Shown in pieces: positions 1-5,216 of a stretch of 5,216 nucleotides of DNA (its first letter is position 1; every line of letters begins with the position of its first letter). Both the position numbers and the translations under genes were made by a program. The notes under the pieces were generated by a model. It did not search any database. It had not been told where the DNA came from and saw only the letters and a list, made by a program, of their open reading frames with translations. Source of the DNA: Gammaproteobacteria bacterium UBA4475 (GTDB taxonomy: Bacteria > Pseudomonadota > Gammaproteobacteria > Pseudomonadales > Azotimanducaceae); the NCBI GenBank assembly GCA_002389265.1, contig DGOD01000316.1:1-5216 (forward strand), in the 5' to 3' direction.

Positions 1-63
1 AACGCCAAGACTGACCAACAGCATACCGAGGCCAAGAATGAGATGTTTGCGCGTGAATTTCAC
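1..63 (-). CDS. 5' end of an unidentified gene with a signal-peptide-like N-terminus (partial)
   Basis: Only the first 21 codons are in the window; the frame runs off the left edge. The start is a GTG at 63-61, chosen because GGAG (71-74, minus strand) lies 7 nt upstream and the frame is open. The product begins (M)KFTRKH, a basic n-region, followed by a hydrophobic stretch (LILGLGMLLVSLGV), which is what a Sec signal peptide or a first membrane helix looks like. No cleavage site is reached. It has the same orientation as the receptor gene and lies 90 bp downstream of it, just past a strong terminator, so it may be read by leaky read-through or from its own promoter. By position it could be an exported partner of the receptor, but family and function cannot be assigned from this fragment. 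Confidence 0.65.
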   Translation of the reverse strand, partial: MKFTRKHLILGLGMLLVSLGV

Positions 64-70
64 CGAGTTT

Positions 71-74
71 CTCC
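71..74 (-). promoter_or_regulatory. Ribosome binding site deciding a GTG start
   Basis: GGAG on the minus strand, 7 nt before the GTG at 63-61. It is the main support for calling a gene start there. It lies only 4 nt past the U-tract of the terminator at 79-114. Confidence 0.6.
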
Positions 75-78
75 AATT

Positions 79-114
79 AAAAATGCGAGTGCGACAATCA
101 GGTCGCACTCGCAT
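79..114 (-). terminator. Rho-independent terminator after the receptor gene
   Basis: A perfect 13-bp inverted repeat, ATGCGAGTGCGAC (83-95) with its complement at 102-114, encloses a 6-nt loop (96-101). Read on the minus strand the stem is followed by a run of five T (83-79, the first being the last stem base). It lies 39 bp beyond the TAG stop of the receptor gene and so should end the sigma/anti-sigma/receptor transcript. On the plus strand no T-run follows the stem, so it acts in one direction. The next gene's ribosome binding site begins 4 nt further on, unusually close. Confidence 0.88.
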
Positions 115-153
115 CTCAGGTTTTACCGTTATCCAACGAGGCTTAGAGGTAGG

Positions 154-2799
154 CTAATGGCTGTAATTAAGCCGTAGGCCAAACACCCTTGGTGGTGCCC
201 AGGATGCACTGGTACCGCCCACCGCAGCTGCACTGAGCTTCCATTCAAAATATTCTTCGTTAGTCAGGTTCTCAACAAACAGTTGCAAAAACAGATTATT
301 TTCCATGTTTCGCCAAGTCAGTCGTGCATTTTGGATCGTATTGGATTCGATGTTGGCAAAGCTGTTCTCAAACGGATCGACATAATAGTCATCAGTATAA
401 GCCGCATCATACCGAACCTGCAGGGATCCGCCTGACGCCAAACCGAAAGTATACTGCACGCCAACGTTGACTTTAAGATCGGGTGAGCGCAACAGACGAT
501 TACCACTAATATCATCGAGAGCAATACCAGGTACCATCGGGTCGTCGAGAGAGGCGGTGTCATACTTGCCCCGCTGCAGATTAATGCCGCCATCAAGCTG
601 CAGTCCGGCAGCAGGCGTCGCCACAAACTCGAGCTCGAGACCATAGATGGTTGACTCCGCTGCATTGTCTATTTCGACATGATCTGTCAGAAAGCTTCTG
701 ACCTGCATGTCAGTGTAGTCATAGAAATAGGCTGCGCCATTGAGTATCAGCTGGCGGTCAAATAGCGCGCTCTTGACGCCGATTTCGTAGGCCGTGACGA
801 TTTCTTCATCAAAACTGTCGTTGCAGCGGCCGGCATTAAATCCTCCCGCCTTGAAGCCTCTGGAGACAGAGCCGTAGGTCATCAACGTCTCGTTTAGGTC
901 GTAATCAACACCCAGTTTATAGGTAGGTGAGGTCCAACTCTTCGAGACACTAAGCGCTCGGCACTGATCCGCTGGCGGTATCAGATTGGAAACGCTTGAT
1001 TGCACATTGTCTTTCTCGTCTCGGGTGAAGCGTACCCCCAGGGTCGTGCGAAGTTTATCGCTGATACTGTAAGTCGCCTGCGCAAAAGCACCAATGGAAA
1101 CCAACGATTCCTGGAACGCGGTATCGACGAAAATAACTGTTGTTGGCTCATCCTTAAGATTATTGATGGGTGGAAAAGCTGGAAAAATAGCCGTCAGAAA
1201 AGGCAGCGTGGTATAGGGCGTTGTGGCTGCCTTGTTGCGGTAGTAGCTGGCACCGACAATCCACTCCATGGCGTCATTGAACGCACTGCCCAGCAGATCT
1301 ATTTCCTGCGAAAGCTCCTGAGATTCAGATTGAGATTCGATGATGACAAACGCTAAGTTAGTACCGTCTGAATCCAGTGAGGTTGCTGTGGTCGATTCGC
1401 GAAAGGAAGTAATCGACTTTACTTGTAGGTCGTCCAGATCCCAGGTTAAGGTCCCGTTAACGCCCCAGAAACGTCTCACTTCCGAGTCGGGGGTATCATG
1501 GTACAGTTTGCTCGCATCATCGGTGACGCTCTTGCCGCCAAAAGCAAGAGGGCTAGCGCCTGATCCTACGACACGCTCTGCATAAGTCATGGGACGACCG
1601 TCGGTGTGACTTTCTTGGTAGTCGGCTCGCACGATCCAGTCGATGTTATCAGCAGGAGTATAGAGAACAGCCAGGGTGCCAGCCTCAACCCGTGCGTAGT
1701 CCATATCCTTGCCATTAAAAAGGTTGGTTCTATAGCCATCGCGATCGTCAACGGCGAAACTGGCGCGCACTGCCAGCGTGTCGTCGATAAGGCCACCATT
1801 AGCGACTAAATTGACCCGGCTCGTATTAAAGGAGGCACCTGTGATACCTACCTTAAAGCTCGGATCGAAGTCTGGTTGCTTGGAGATAATATTAATATTA
1901 CCGCCGGTGCTATTTCGTCCATACAAGGTCCCTTGTGGGCCTCTGAGTACCTCAATACGTTCCATGTCCTGAAATGTGGCAGTATTAGCAAACTGCTGTC
2001 CCTGGTAGACACCATCTACATAGATGGCGACCCCTGGGCTGTTACCGACGGTGGGCGCGTCTTGACCCACGCCGCGAATATACAACTGAAGGCCAGCGGG
2101 AGCCTGATTATAGGTGAGGCTGGGTGCCAGCCGATTAATGTCACGAATGTCATCGATTTGAGCGTTCTCGATCATGCCTGCCGTAATGGCAGTAATAGCG
2201 ATTGGCGTTGACTGCAATGACGCTTCGCGTTTTTGTGCAGTGACGATGATCTCCTCCATCGCAAAGTCTGTCGTATTACTGGATACGGCATCTTCTGCAC
2301 TGGCTTGTAATACTGTAAAAAGCGATAGAAAGGCTGCCCCAAAGTTACCGAGTAGCGAGTTATTCCTGTTTGATTTATTCAATTTCACATCCCCTGAATC
2401 AACGTATTGGCTGATAATCCTAAGCTGTCCTTGCTCCCCAATCGCGATTTGTAGCCCAGTACCCTTTAACAGCCGCTCCAACGCGTCGTATATCGGGTAA
2501 CTGCCAACCAAGCTGTTTGCTCTTTTGTCTTTAGCCTTATCAAACGGAAATACGAGTGTTTGATTTGATTGCTCTGCAAACGCGATGAGCGAGAGGTCGG
2601 CCCGTTGCGCAGGAATATTGAAGTTAATTACGCTATTGATAGTTACCTGGCTGGCTTGGAGCTGGTACGCAGCCAACATCAAGCACGTCAGAGACAAACA
2701 TCTAGCGCAGTAGCTCACCAATAGTCTGGCGACGGAGTTTTTTCCCGCTTGTAAACTAGACGAGTCAGGAAGGATTTTCCGCCAGGCAACATCGAACAT
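154..2799 (-). CDS. TonB-dependent outer-membrane receptor with N-terminal STN signalling domain (FecA-like transducer)
   Basis: 881-residue TonB-dependent receptor, presumed to bind a ligand at the outer membrane, import it with TonB/ExbBD energy and report its presence inward. Order of parts: N-terminal hydrophobic export segment (about 23-50, likely cut near QAS-QV); STN domain (about 58-130, NIPAQRADLSLIAFAEQS to GQLRI); a 50-residue linker with a second signal-peptide-like segment (138-168); TonB box EEIIVTA (182-188); plug (about 195-310) with YIRGVG, VAIYVDGVY and RIEVLRGPQGTLYGRNSTGG; then a beta-barrel to the C-terminus with FVENLTNEEYF near the end. The last strand fits the beta-signal pattern (GLRLNY) but carries two extra residues, Ser-His, instead of ending on the usual Phe. 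The ATG is supported by GGAG 7 nt upstream. The gene follows fecR by 17 bp, so it is co-transcribed with its regulators. The STN domain marks it as a signal transducer. Siderophores, haem, carbohydrates or other compounds are all possible ligands. Confidence 0.97.
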   Translation of the reverse strand: MFDVAWRKILPDSSSLQAGKNSVARLLVSYCARCLSLTCLMLAAYQLQASQVTINSVINFNIPAQRADLSLIAFAEQSNQTLVFPFDKAKDKRANSLVGSYPIYDALERLLKGTGLQIAIGEQGQLRIISQYVDSGDVKLNKSNRNNSLLGNFGAAFLSLFTVLQASAEDAVSSNTTDFAMEEIIVTAQKREASLQSTPIAITAITAGMIENAQIDDIRDINRLAPSLTYNQAPAGLQLYIRGVGQDAPTVGNSPGVAIYVDGVYQGQQFANTATFQDMERIEVLRGPQGTLYGRNSTGGNINIISKQPDFDPSFKVGITGASFNTSRVNLVANGGLIDDTLAVRASFAVDDRDGYRTNLFNGKDMDYARVEAGTLAVLYTPADNIDWIVRADYQESHTDGRPMTYAERVVGSGASPLAFGGKSVTDDASKLYHDTPDSEVRRFWGVNGTLTWDLDDLQVKSITSFRESTTATSLDSDGTNLAFVIIESQSESQELSQEIDLLGSAFNDAMEWIVGASYYRNKAATTPYTTLPFLTAIFPAFPPINNLKDEPTTVIFVDTAFQESLVSIGAFAQATYSISDKLRTTLGVRFTRDEKDNVQSSVSNLIPPADQCRALSVSKSWTSPTYKLGVDYDLNETLMTYGSVSRGFKAGGFNAGRCNDSFDEEIVTAYEIGVKSALFDRQLILNGAAYFYDYTDMQVRSFLTDHVEIDNAAESTIYGLELEFVATPAAGLQLDGGINLQRGKYDTASLDDPMVPGIALDDISGNRLLRSPDLKVNVGVQYTFGLASGGSLQVRYDAAYTDDYYVDPFENSFANIESNTIQNARLTWRNMENNLFLQLFVENLTNEEYFEWKLSAAAVGGTSASWAPPRVFGLRLNYSH
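2296..2388 (-). other. Internal signal-peptide-like segment inside the receptor (residues 138-168)
   Basis: Between the STN domain and the TonB box the receptor reads V-KLNKSNRNNSLLG, then GNFGAAFLSLFTVL, then QASA|ED. This has the three parts of a Sec signal peptide: a basic n-region, a hydrophobic core, and a signal peptidase I site of AxA type (A166-S167-A168, cut before E169). Codon 138 is GTG (2388-2386), so the segment could once have been the start of a receptor lacking STN. A GGGG lies upstream but only 2 nt from the GTG, too close for efficient initiation. The likely reading is that a signal-peptide-plus-STN module was fused in front of an older receptor gene whose own signal peptide was kept as linker. 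Confidence 0.6.
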
Positions 2800-2806
2800 T
2801 AAACTT

Positions 2807-2810
2807 CTCC
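2807..2810 (-). promoter_or_regulatory. Ribosome binding site of the receptor gene
   Basis: GGAG within AACGGAGAAG on the minus strand, 7 nt before the ATG at 2799. It lies in the 17-bp gap after the fecR-like stop codon and fixes the 881-residue start, although the resulting n-region before the first hydrophobic segment is long for a signal peptide. Confidence 0.75.
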
Positions 2811-2816
2811 GTTCGG

Positions 2817-3896
2817 TTAACTGGAATGTTCAGCATTTTCTCGCGCTTTTGGTTTCAATAATATCTTAACGTCGTCAATCTGCTCGAAGGTGATGTTAAA
2901 ATTTGCGTTAAGTGTTGCCAAAAAACCGGCGATGTCACCGGTTTTAAACAAGCCGGCAACCCGAATTTTTTGCAGGTCGCTGTTTAAAAACACAAACTCA
3001 ACCGGTGTATAGCGACTGATTTCTGCCACAGCGTCGCCAAGTGATTCGCCGCGAAAAATAAGATTGCCGCTACGCCAGGACAATTGGACTGCTATTTCCT
3101 CGGGCGCAAGGGTTTCGATGACATCGTCTGCCGCACCAAGCAGGATTCTTTCGCCCTTTGTCACGGCGACAGACTCATCGGTGAGCAGGGGCGGGAGCAA
3201 TAGTTCATCGGCGCTCTTCAAGTCAGAATTTGAATGTACGCCAACTCGGACCTTGCCGTCGGTCACCATCAGTTCAACCCGTTGATCACTGTTGATTTTT
3301 ATGTCAAAGGCAGTACCTATGGCTTGCACCACATGATTCCCAACAACAACGCTCAGCGGGCGAGTGGGATTGTGAGCTACCTCAATATGCAATTCACCTC
3401 GTTCAAGCAGTATCAGCCGGCGGTGTTCCGTATAATTTACCTGCACTCTGCTGTTAGTATTGAGCGCGATTCGAGTGCCGTCTGACAGCTCGACAGTCGA
3501 GTGCTCCCCAACGGACGTCTTATAGATGCCTTGGCTGGCAGCCGCCGCGACTGGTGATTGCTTCGGCGCGAAGATTTGCTGCTGGCTGACAGCGCTCCAA
3601 TAGCCCAAGCCGACGGCAGCGAGCACGCCGGCTGCTATCGCTAACAGAGCTTTTGAATTTTTCGAGCGGCGGCTTGGATGATAGGGAAACATGTTCGCCA
3701 GGCAGGTCAAGCTGTCAAGTTTGTCCCACATTTTTGCCATTCTCAGCAGGACTTCCTCGTTGGCGGGGTCAGCCTTCATCCAGCGTTGTAGCGCGCGAAC
3801 TTCTTTGGCTGCCAATCCCTTATCGAGCTTTGCAATCCAATTGGCGGCCTCATCATGGCGTTGTTCCTGGCTGCGCAACTCTATTACGTTATTCAT
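2817..3896 (-). CDS. FecR-family anti-sigma factor / sigma regulator
   Basis: 359-residue inner-membrane regulator that holds the partner sigma factor and passes on the signal from the receptor's STN domain. N-terminal cytoplasmic FecR_N/DUF4880-type region at about 15-62 (EAANWIAKLDKGL, LQRWMKADPANEE), the expected sigma-binding part; one transmembrane helix at about 82-103 (ALLAIAAGVLAAVGLGYW) after the basic stretch SRRSKNSK; periplasmic FecR domain at about 123-220 (VGEHSTVELSDGTRIALNTNS, ERGELHIEV, VVQAIGTAFDIK, VTDGKVRV); C-terminal STN-like/DUF4974-type domain at about 272-350 (LIFRGESLGDAVAEISRYT to ITFEQIDDVKILL). I chose the ATG at 3896: it overlaps the sigma stop as ATGA and has GGGAGG 6 nt upstream. 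An open frame continues to 4100, but the extra 68 residues lie inside the sigma gene in another frame. The translational overlap suggests balanced amounts of regulator and sigma factor. Length and architecture are normal for the family. Confidence 0.95.
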   Translation of the reverse strand: MNNVIELRSQEQRHDEAANWIAKLDKGLAAKEVRALQRWMKADPANEEVLLRMAKMWDKLDSLTCLANMFPYHPSRRSKNSKALLAIAAGVLAAVGLGYWSAVSQQQIFAPKQSPVAAAASQGIYKTSVGEHSTVELSDGTRIALNTNSRVQVNYTEHRRLILLERGELHIEVAHNPTRPLSVVVGNHVVQAIGTAFDIKINSDQRVELMVTDGKVRVGVHSNSDLKSADELLLPPLLTDESVAVTKGERILLGAADDVIETLAPEEIAVQLSWRSGNLIFRGESLGDAVAEISRYTPVEFVFLNSDLQKIRVAGLFKTGDIAGFLATLNANFNITFEQIDDVKILLKPKARENAEHSS

Positions 3897-4465
3897 ACAT
3901 TGCCTCCCGCATAGTCGGTTGGTCTTGGTTTTTTTCCTGCCAGGGTGTCCTTGGAAGTATGGTGCAGCATAAAGTAGGTGCAGCGTTTGATAGCCAGCGC
4001 GACGTGCTTTTCTACGGTGTTTTCTGAGATGTTGAGTTCTTTGGCAATCTCCCGCTGGGTATAGCCATAGACCTTTTTCAAAACAAACACCCGCCGACAT
4101 TGCACCGGCAGCAGCCTGACAGCCTCGCAGAACAAGCCGAACTCTTCATTTGAAACGGCGATCTCGTAGATCTCGTCGCGCTCAGGATCAAATTCAGCAG
4201 ACAGCAGCTCGTCAACATCGATCTGTTGGTCTCGCAAACGATGCTCTGCCCGCTTGACCTGGTCGAGGGCAAGATTGATAACCATTTTTAGCAGATACGA
4301 GCGGGGGTGCTTGATGCTAGTATTATTATCGATCTGACATAAGCGAACGTAAGTTTCCTGGACTATGTCTTCGACTTCATGGGGCGGAACTATCTTTGAC
4401 ACAGCACGTGCCATATGGGCTCGAAGGCCCACAAACACACTCAACAGATTCTCGCTTTCTAACAC
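3893..4465 (-). CDS. FecI-type ECF RNA polymerase sigma factor
   Basis: 190-residue extracytoplasmic-function sigma factor of the iron/FecI type, which should direct RNA polymerase to its own operon or to transport genes when the surface receptor is engaged. Sigma region 2 spans about residues 10-75, with the typical HEVEDIVQETYVRL stretch (29-42) followed by PRSYLLKMVINLALDQVKR (54-72). Region 4 spans about 114-162, LLPVQCRRVFVLKKVYGYT then the helix-turn-helix REIAKELNISENTVEKHVA. The C-terminal tail ends ...DYAGGNV and its TGA overlaps the ATG of the next gene. The start is a GTG at 4465 with GGGGG ending 7 nt upstream, the best-supported start for a normal family length. Only 75 bp separate it from a repeat element, so the operon promoter must lie in that stretch or within the repeat. 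No convincing -35/-10 pair was found. Confidence 0.95.
   Translation of the reverse strand: MLESENLLSVFVGLRAHMARAVSKIVPPHEVEDIVQETYVRLCQIDNNTSIKHPRSYLLKMVINLALDQVKRAEHRLRDQQIDVDELLSAEFDPERDEIYEIAVSNEEFGLFCEAVRLLPVQCRRVFVLKKVYGYTQREIAKELNISENTVEKHVALAIKRCTYFMLHHTSKDTLAGKKPRPTDYAGGNV
3903..3908 (-). promoter_or_regulatory. Ribosome binding site deciding the fecR-like start
   Basis: GGGAGG on the minus strand, inside the last codons of the sigma gene and 6 nt before the ATG at 3896. It decides between the short start (359 residues) and the much longer open frame running back to 4100. Confidence 0.85.
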
Positions 4466-4540
4466 GGCTGATCCCCCGTTTTAAATTAGCCATTGGGGTG
4501 TAGACGATTGAGGGCTGTTTTTCCGCCAGTGACGACTGTG

Positions 4541-4663
4541 AATGCTGGGGTCGGTGTTACAGTGCCGGGGTAAAACATGGCGGTTTACACCGGCACTGCA
4601 CTCATTACTCGGCGACTGACTCCGACTTTAATACTACCACCCAAATACTCCGACCCAAATACT
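4541..4663. repeat. Palindromic repeat element, copy A, with a 14-bp tandem array at one end
   Basis: The element begins with AATGCTGGGGTCGG (4541-4554), identical to 4818-4831 of copy B. Its centre is a hairpin: GTGCCGGGGTAAA (4562-4574) pairs with TTTACACCGGCAC (4584-4596), one mismatch, 9-nt loop. Its other end is three adjacent 14-bp units (4622-4635, 4636-4649, 4650-4663), on the minus strand AGTATTAAAGTCGG, AGTATTTGGGTGGT and AGTATTTGGGTCGG. Read on the minus strand it starts TTTGGGTCGGAGT and ends CCGACCCCAGCATT, as copy B does. This is the look of a small non-autonomous or REP-like dispersed repeat. No transposase is in the window, so the mechanism is unknown. Confidence 0.7.
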
Positions 4664-4668
4664 AAGGT

Positions 4669-4818
4669 TTATCGGTAACCGAAAGGTATCTCTGTGTCCT
4701 GCAGGTCGGCGTACCGATCCCGTAGCAGGGTTTGGCGAGTGGTGAGGGAAACCCAGGCGCCATCAATCATCATTTTGACGGGTCGGCTGGTTACTTCTAA
4801 TGGGTCACCATTCCAAAA
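4669..4818 (-). pseudogene. C-terminal remnant of an amidohydrolase-like gene
   Basis: On the minus strand 49 codons read FWNGDPLEVTSRPVKMMIDG, then AWVSLTTRQTLLRDRY, ending IPFGYR and TAA. The pattern WNGDPLEVTS..VK.M.IDG.WV followed by (S/T)RQTLLRDRY is what I know from the C-termini of secreted imidazolonepropionase-like amidohydrolases. That assignment is from memory of the family, not a search. The metal-binding barrel, normally several hundred residues, is entirely missing: upstream the frame passes directly into repeat copy B at about 4818. A frame with an ATG at 4878 exists, but its first 20 residues are repeat translated by chance, so a 69-residue protein should not be annotated as a normal gene. 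It shares orientation with the monooxygenase fragment upstream, so the two may once have been neighbours, or the tail came with the repeat. Confidence 0.6.
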
Positions 4819-4915
4819 ATGCTGGGGTCGGGGTAAAAATGCTGGAATGCTGGGGTAGGCCAAGCGCCGGTATAGCATCGCTGCTTACCCCGGCACTTTA
4901 CTCCGACCCCAATAT
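4818..4915. repeat. Palindromic repeat element, copy B
   Basis: Nested inverted repeats: the outer arms GGGGTCGGGGTAAA (4824-4837) and TTTACTCCGACCCC (4897-4910) pair over 14 bp with one G-T wobble; the inner arms GGGGTAGGC (4852-4860) and GCTTACCCC (4883-4891) pair over 9 bp with one wobble. ATGCTGGGGT occurs twice on the left side (4819-4828 and 4847-4856). Shared with copy A are the 14-bp end AATGCTGGGGTCGG and the motif AGTGCCGGGGTAA (plus strand in A at 4561-4573, minus strand here at 4885-4897). It lies 10 bp past the monooxygenase stop and directly abuts the amidohydrolase remnant. The hairpin could fold in RNA, but no T-run follows it, so it is not a standard terminator. Confidence 0.75.
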
Positions 4916-4925
4916 GGGTGGTGAT

Positions 4926-5216
4926 TTAGGCGAGTGAGAAGCCATCGTAGTTTTTGTCGACGACGTCTTCACACTTTTCTACATAGCCAACCCAGTCGAC
5001 GTGGGGTAGAAACACGCGGGGCTTGCCGGGGATGTTGTCACCGAAATACCAGTTGGCACCGGCGGTGAACAGTGTCGTGTGACCCAGTTCGCTGACGTGG
5101 GCAACCCAGGGCTCTTCGGCTTCTAGTTTTGCCTCAATGCGGGTTTGATCGTTGGCGCGCATATGCACCATGGTATCGGCAATAAAGTTCACGTGCTGCT
5201 CAATGGCCACCATCAT
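4926..5216 (-). CDS. C-terminal part of a flavin-containing (Baeyer-Villiger-type) monooxygenase (partial)
   Basis: Only the last 96 codons are in the window. The methionine at the right edge is simply the codon at the cut, since such enzymes usually have 500-600 residues. What is seen: TRIEAKLEAEEPWVAHVSEL, then TLFTAGANWYFGDNIPGK, then a short RVFLPHVDW stretch and KNYDGFSLA at the end. The W.AH....(N/S)WY.G.NIPGKP pattern and a terminal YxGF are typical of the C-terminal end of cyclohexanone/phenylacetone-monooxygenase-like Class B flavoproteins, which use NADPH and O2 to turn ketones into esters or lactones. The FAD- and NADPH-binding motifs lie outside the window, so activity and substrate cannot be judged. 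It ends with TAA, followed at once by repeat copy B, which separates it from the signalling operon. Confidence 0.85.
   Translation of the reverse strand: MMVAIEQHVNFIADTMVHMRANDQTRIEAKLEAEEPWVAHVSELGHTTLFTAGANWYFGDNIPGKPRVFLPHVDWVGYVEKCEDVVDKNYDGFSLA

Noticed and set aside
79..114. The perfect hairpin as a bidirectional terminator or operator
   Set aside because: Only the minus strand has a T-run after the stem, and it sits at the expected place past the receptor stop, so a one-way terminator is enough.
1000..1585. Plus-strand open frames inside the receptor gene (118 and 81 codons, and several shorter ones)
   Set aside because: They are antisense to a well-supported receptor, have no recognisable domains and no independent start signals.
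3897..4100. N-terminal extension of the fecR-like frame by 68 residues up to 4100
   Set aside because: It lies entirely inside the sigma factor gene in another frame, reads unlike any FecR N-terminus, and the ATG at 3896 has a good ribosome binding site and the usual ATGA overlap.
4478..4490. TAATTT as a sigma-70 -10 box before the sigma gene
   Set aside because: No acceptable -35 hexamer at 16-18 bp, and the implied start would lie almost on the ribosome binding site.
4501..4524. ECF-like promoter upstream of the sigma gene (minus strand GGAAAA ... CGTCTA)
   Set aside because: The two boxes resemble ECF -35/-10 elements, but the spacing is about three bases short and nothing else supports it; not strong enough to annotate.
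4636..4923. ACCACCCAAAT at 4636-4646 and its near-inverted partner at 4913-4923 as terminal inverted repeats of one larger element
   Set aside because: Short and imperfect, one partner lies in the 14-bp tandem array, and no flanking target duplication is seen; two separate repeat copies explain the region better.

Overview
The window looks like chromosomal DNA of a Gram-negative proteobacterium. My best guess is an aquatic or marine gammaproteobacterium, from the style of the TonB-dependent receptor, the FecI/FecR pair and the flavin monooxygenase; nothing in the window proves the taxon. Every supported gene is on the minus strand, so transcription runs from high to low coordinates.

Layout in transcription order: (1) 5216-4926, the last 96 codons of a flavin-dependent Baeyer-Villiger-type monooxygenase whose start lies outside the window; (2) 4915-4541, a gene-poor patch with two copies of a palindromic GGGGTCGG/CCGACCCC repeat in the same orientation, enclosing about 150 bp that read as the C-terminal end of an amidohydrolase with the rest missing; (3) 4465-154, a compact three-gene cell-surface-signalling operon: FecI-type ECF sigma factor, FecR-type anti-sigma/sigma regulator (ATGA overlap) and an 881-residue TonB-dependent receptor with an N-terminal STN signalling domain (17-bp gap); (4) 114-79, a strong intrinsic terminator; (5) 63-1, the first 21 codons of a further gene, starting GTG and encoding a signal-peptide-like N-terminus.

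How the genes work together, from the known Fec paradigm: ligand binding to the outer-membrane receptor is passed through the periplasmic STN domain to the C-terminal domain of the inner-membrane FecR protein. FecR then releases or activates the sigma factor, which most likely transcribes its own operon, since there is no room for a separate promoter before the receptor gene. The ligand cannot be read from sequence; the neighbouring oxygenase gives only a weak hint of organic-compound catabolism.

The most unusual points are a complete signal-peptide-like segment, with an in-frame GTG and an AxA cleavage site, in the middle of the receptor chain between the STN domain and the TonB box, and the amidohydrolase tail stranded between two repeat copies. 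The system as a whole is a recognisable Fec-type locus; I see no evidence of a wholly new system.
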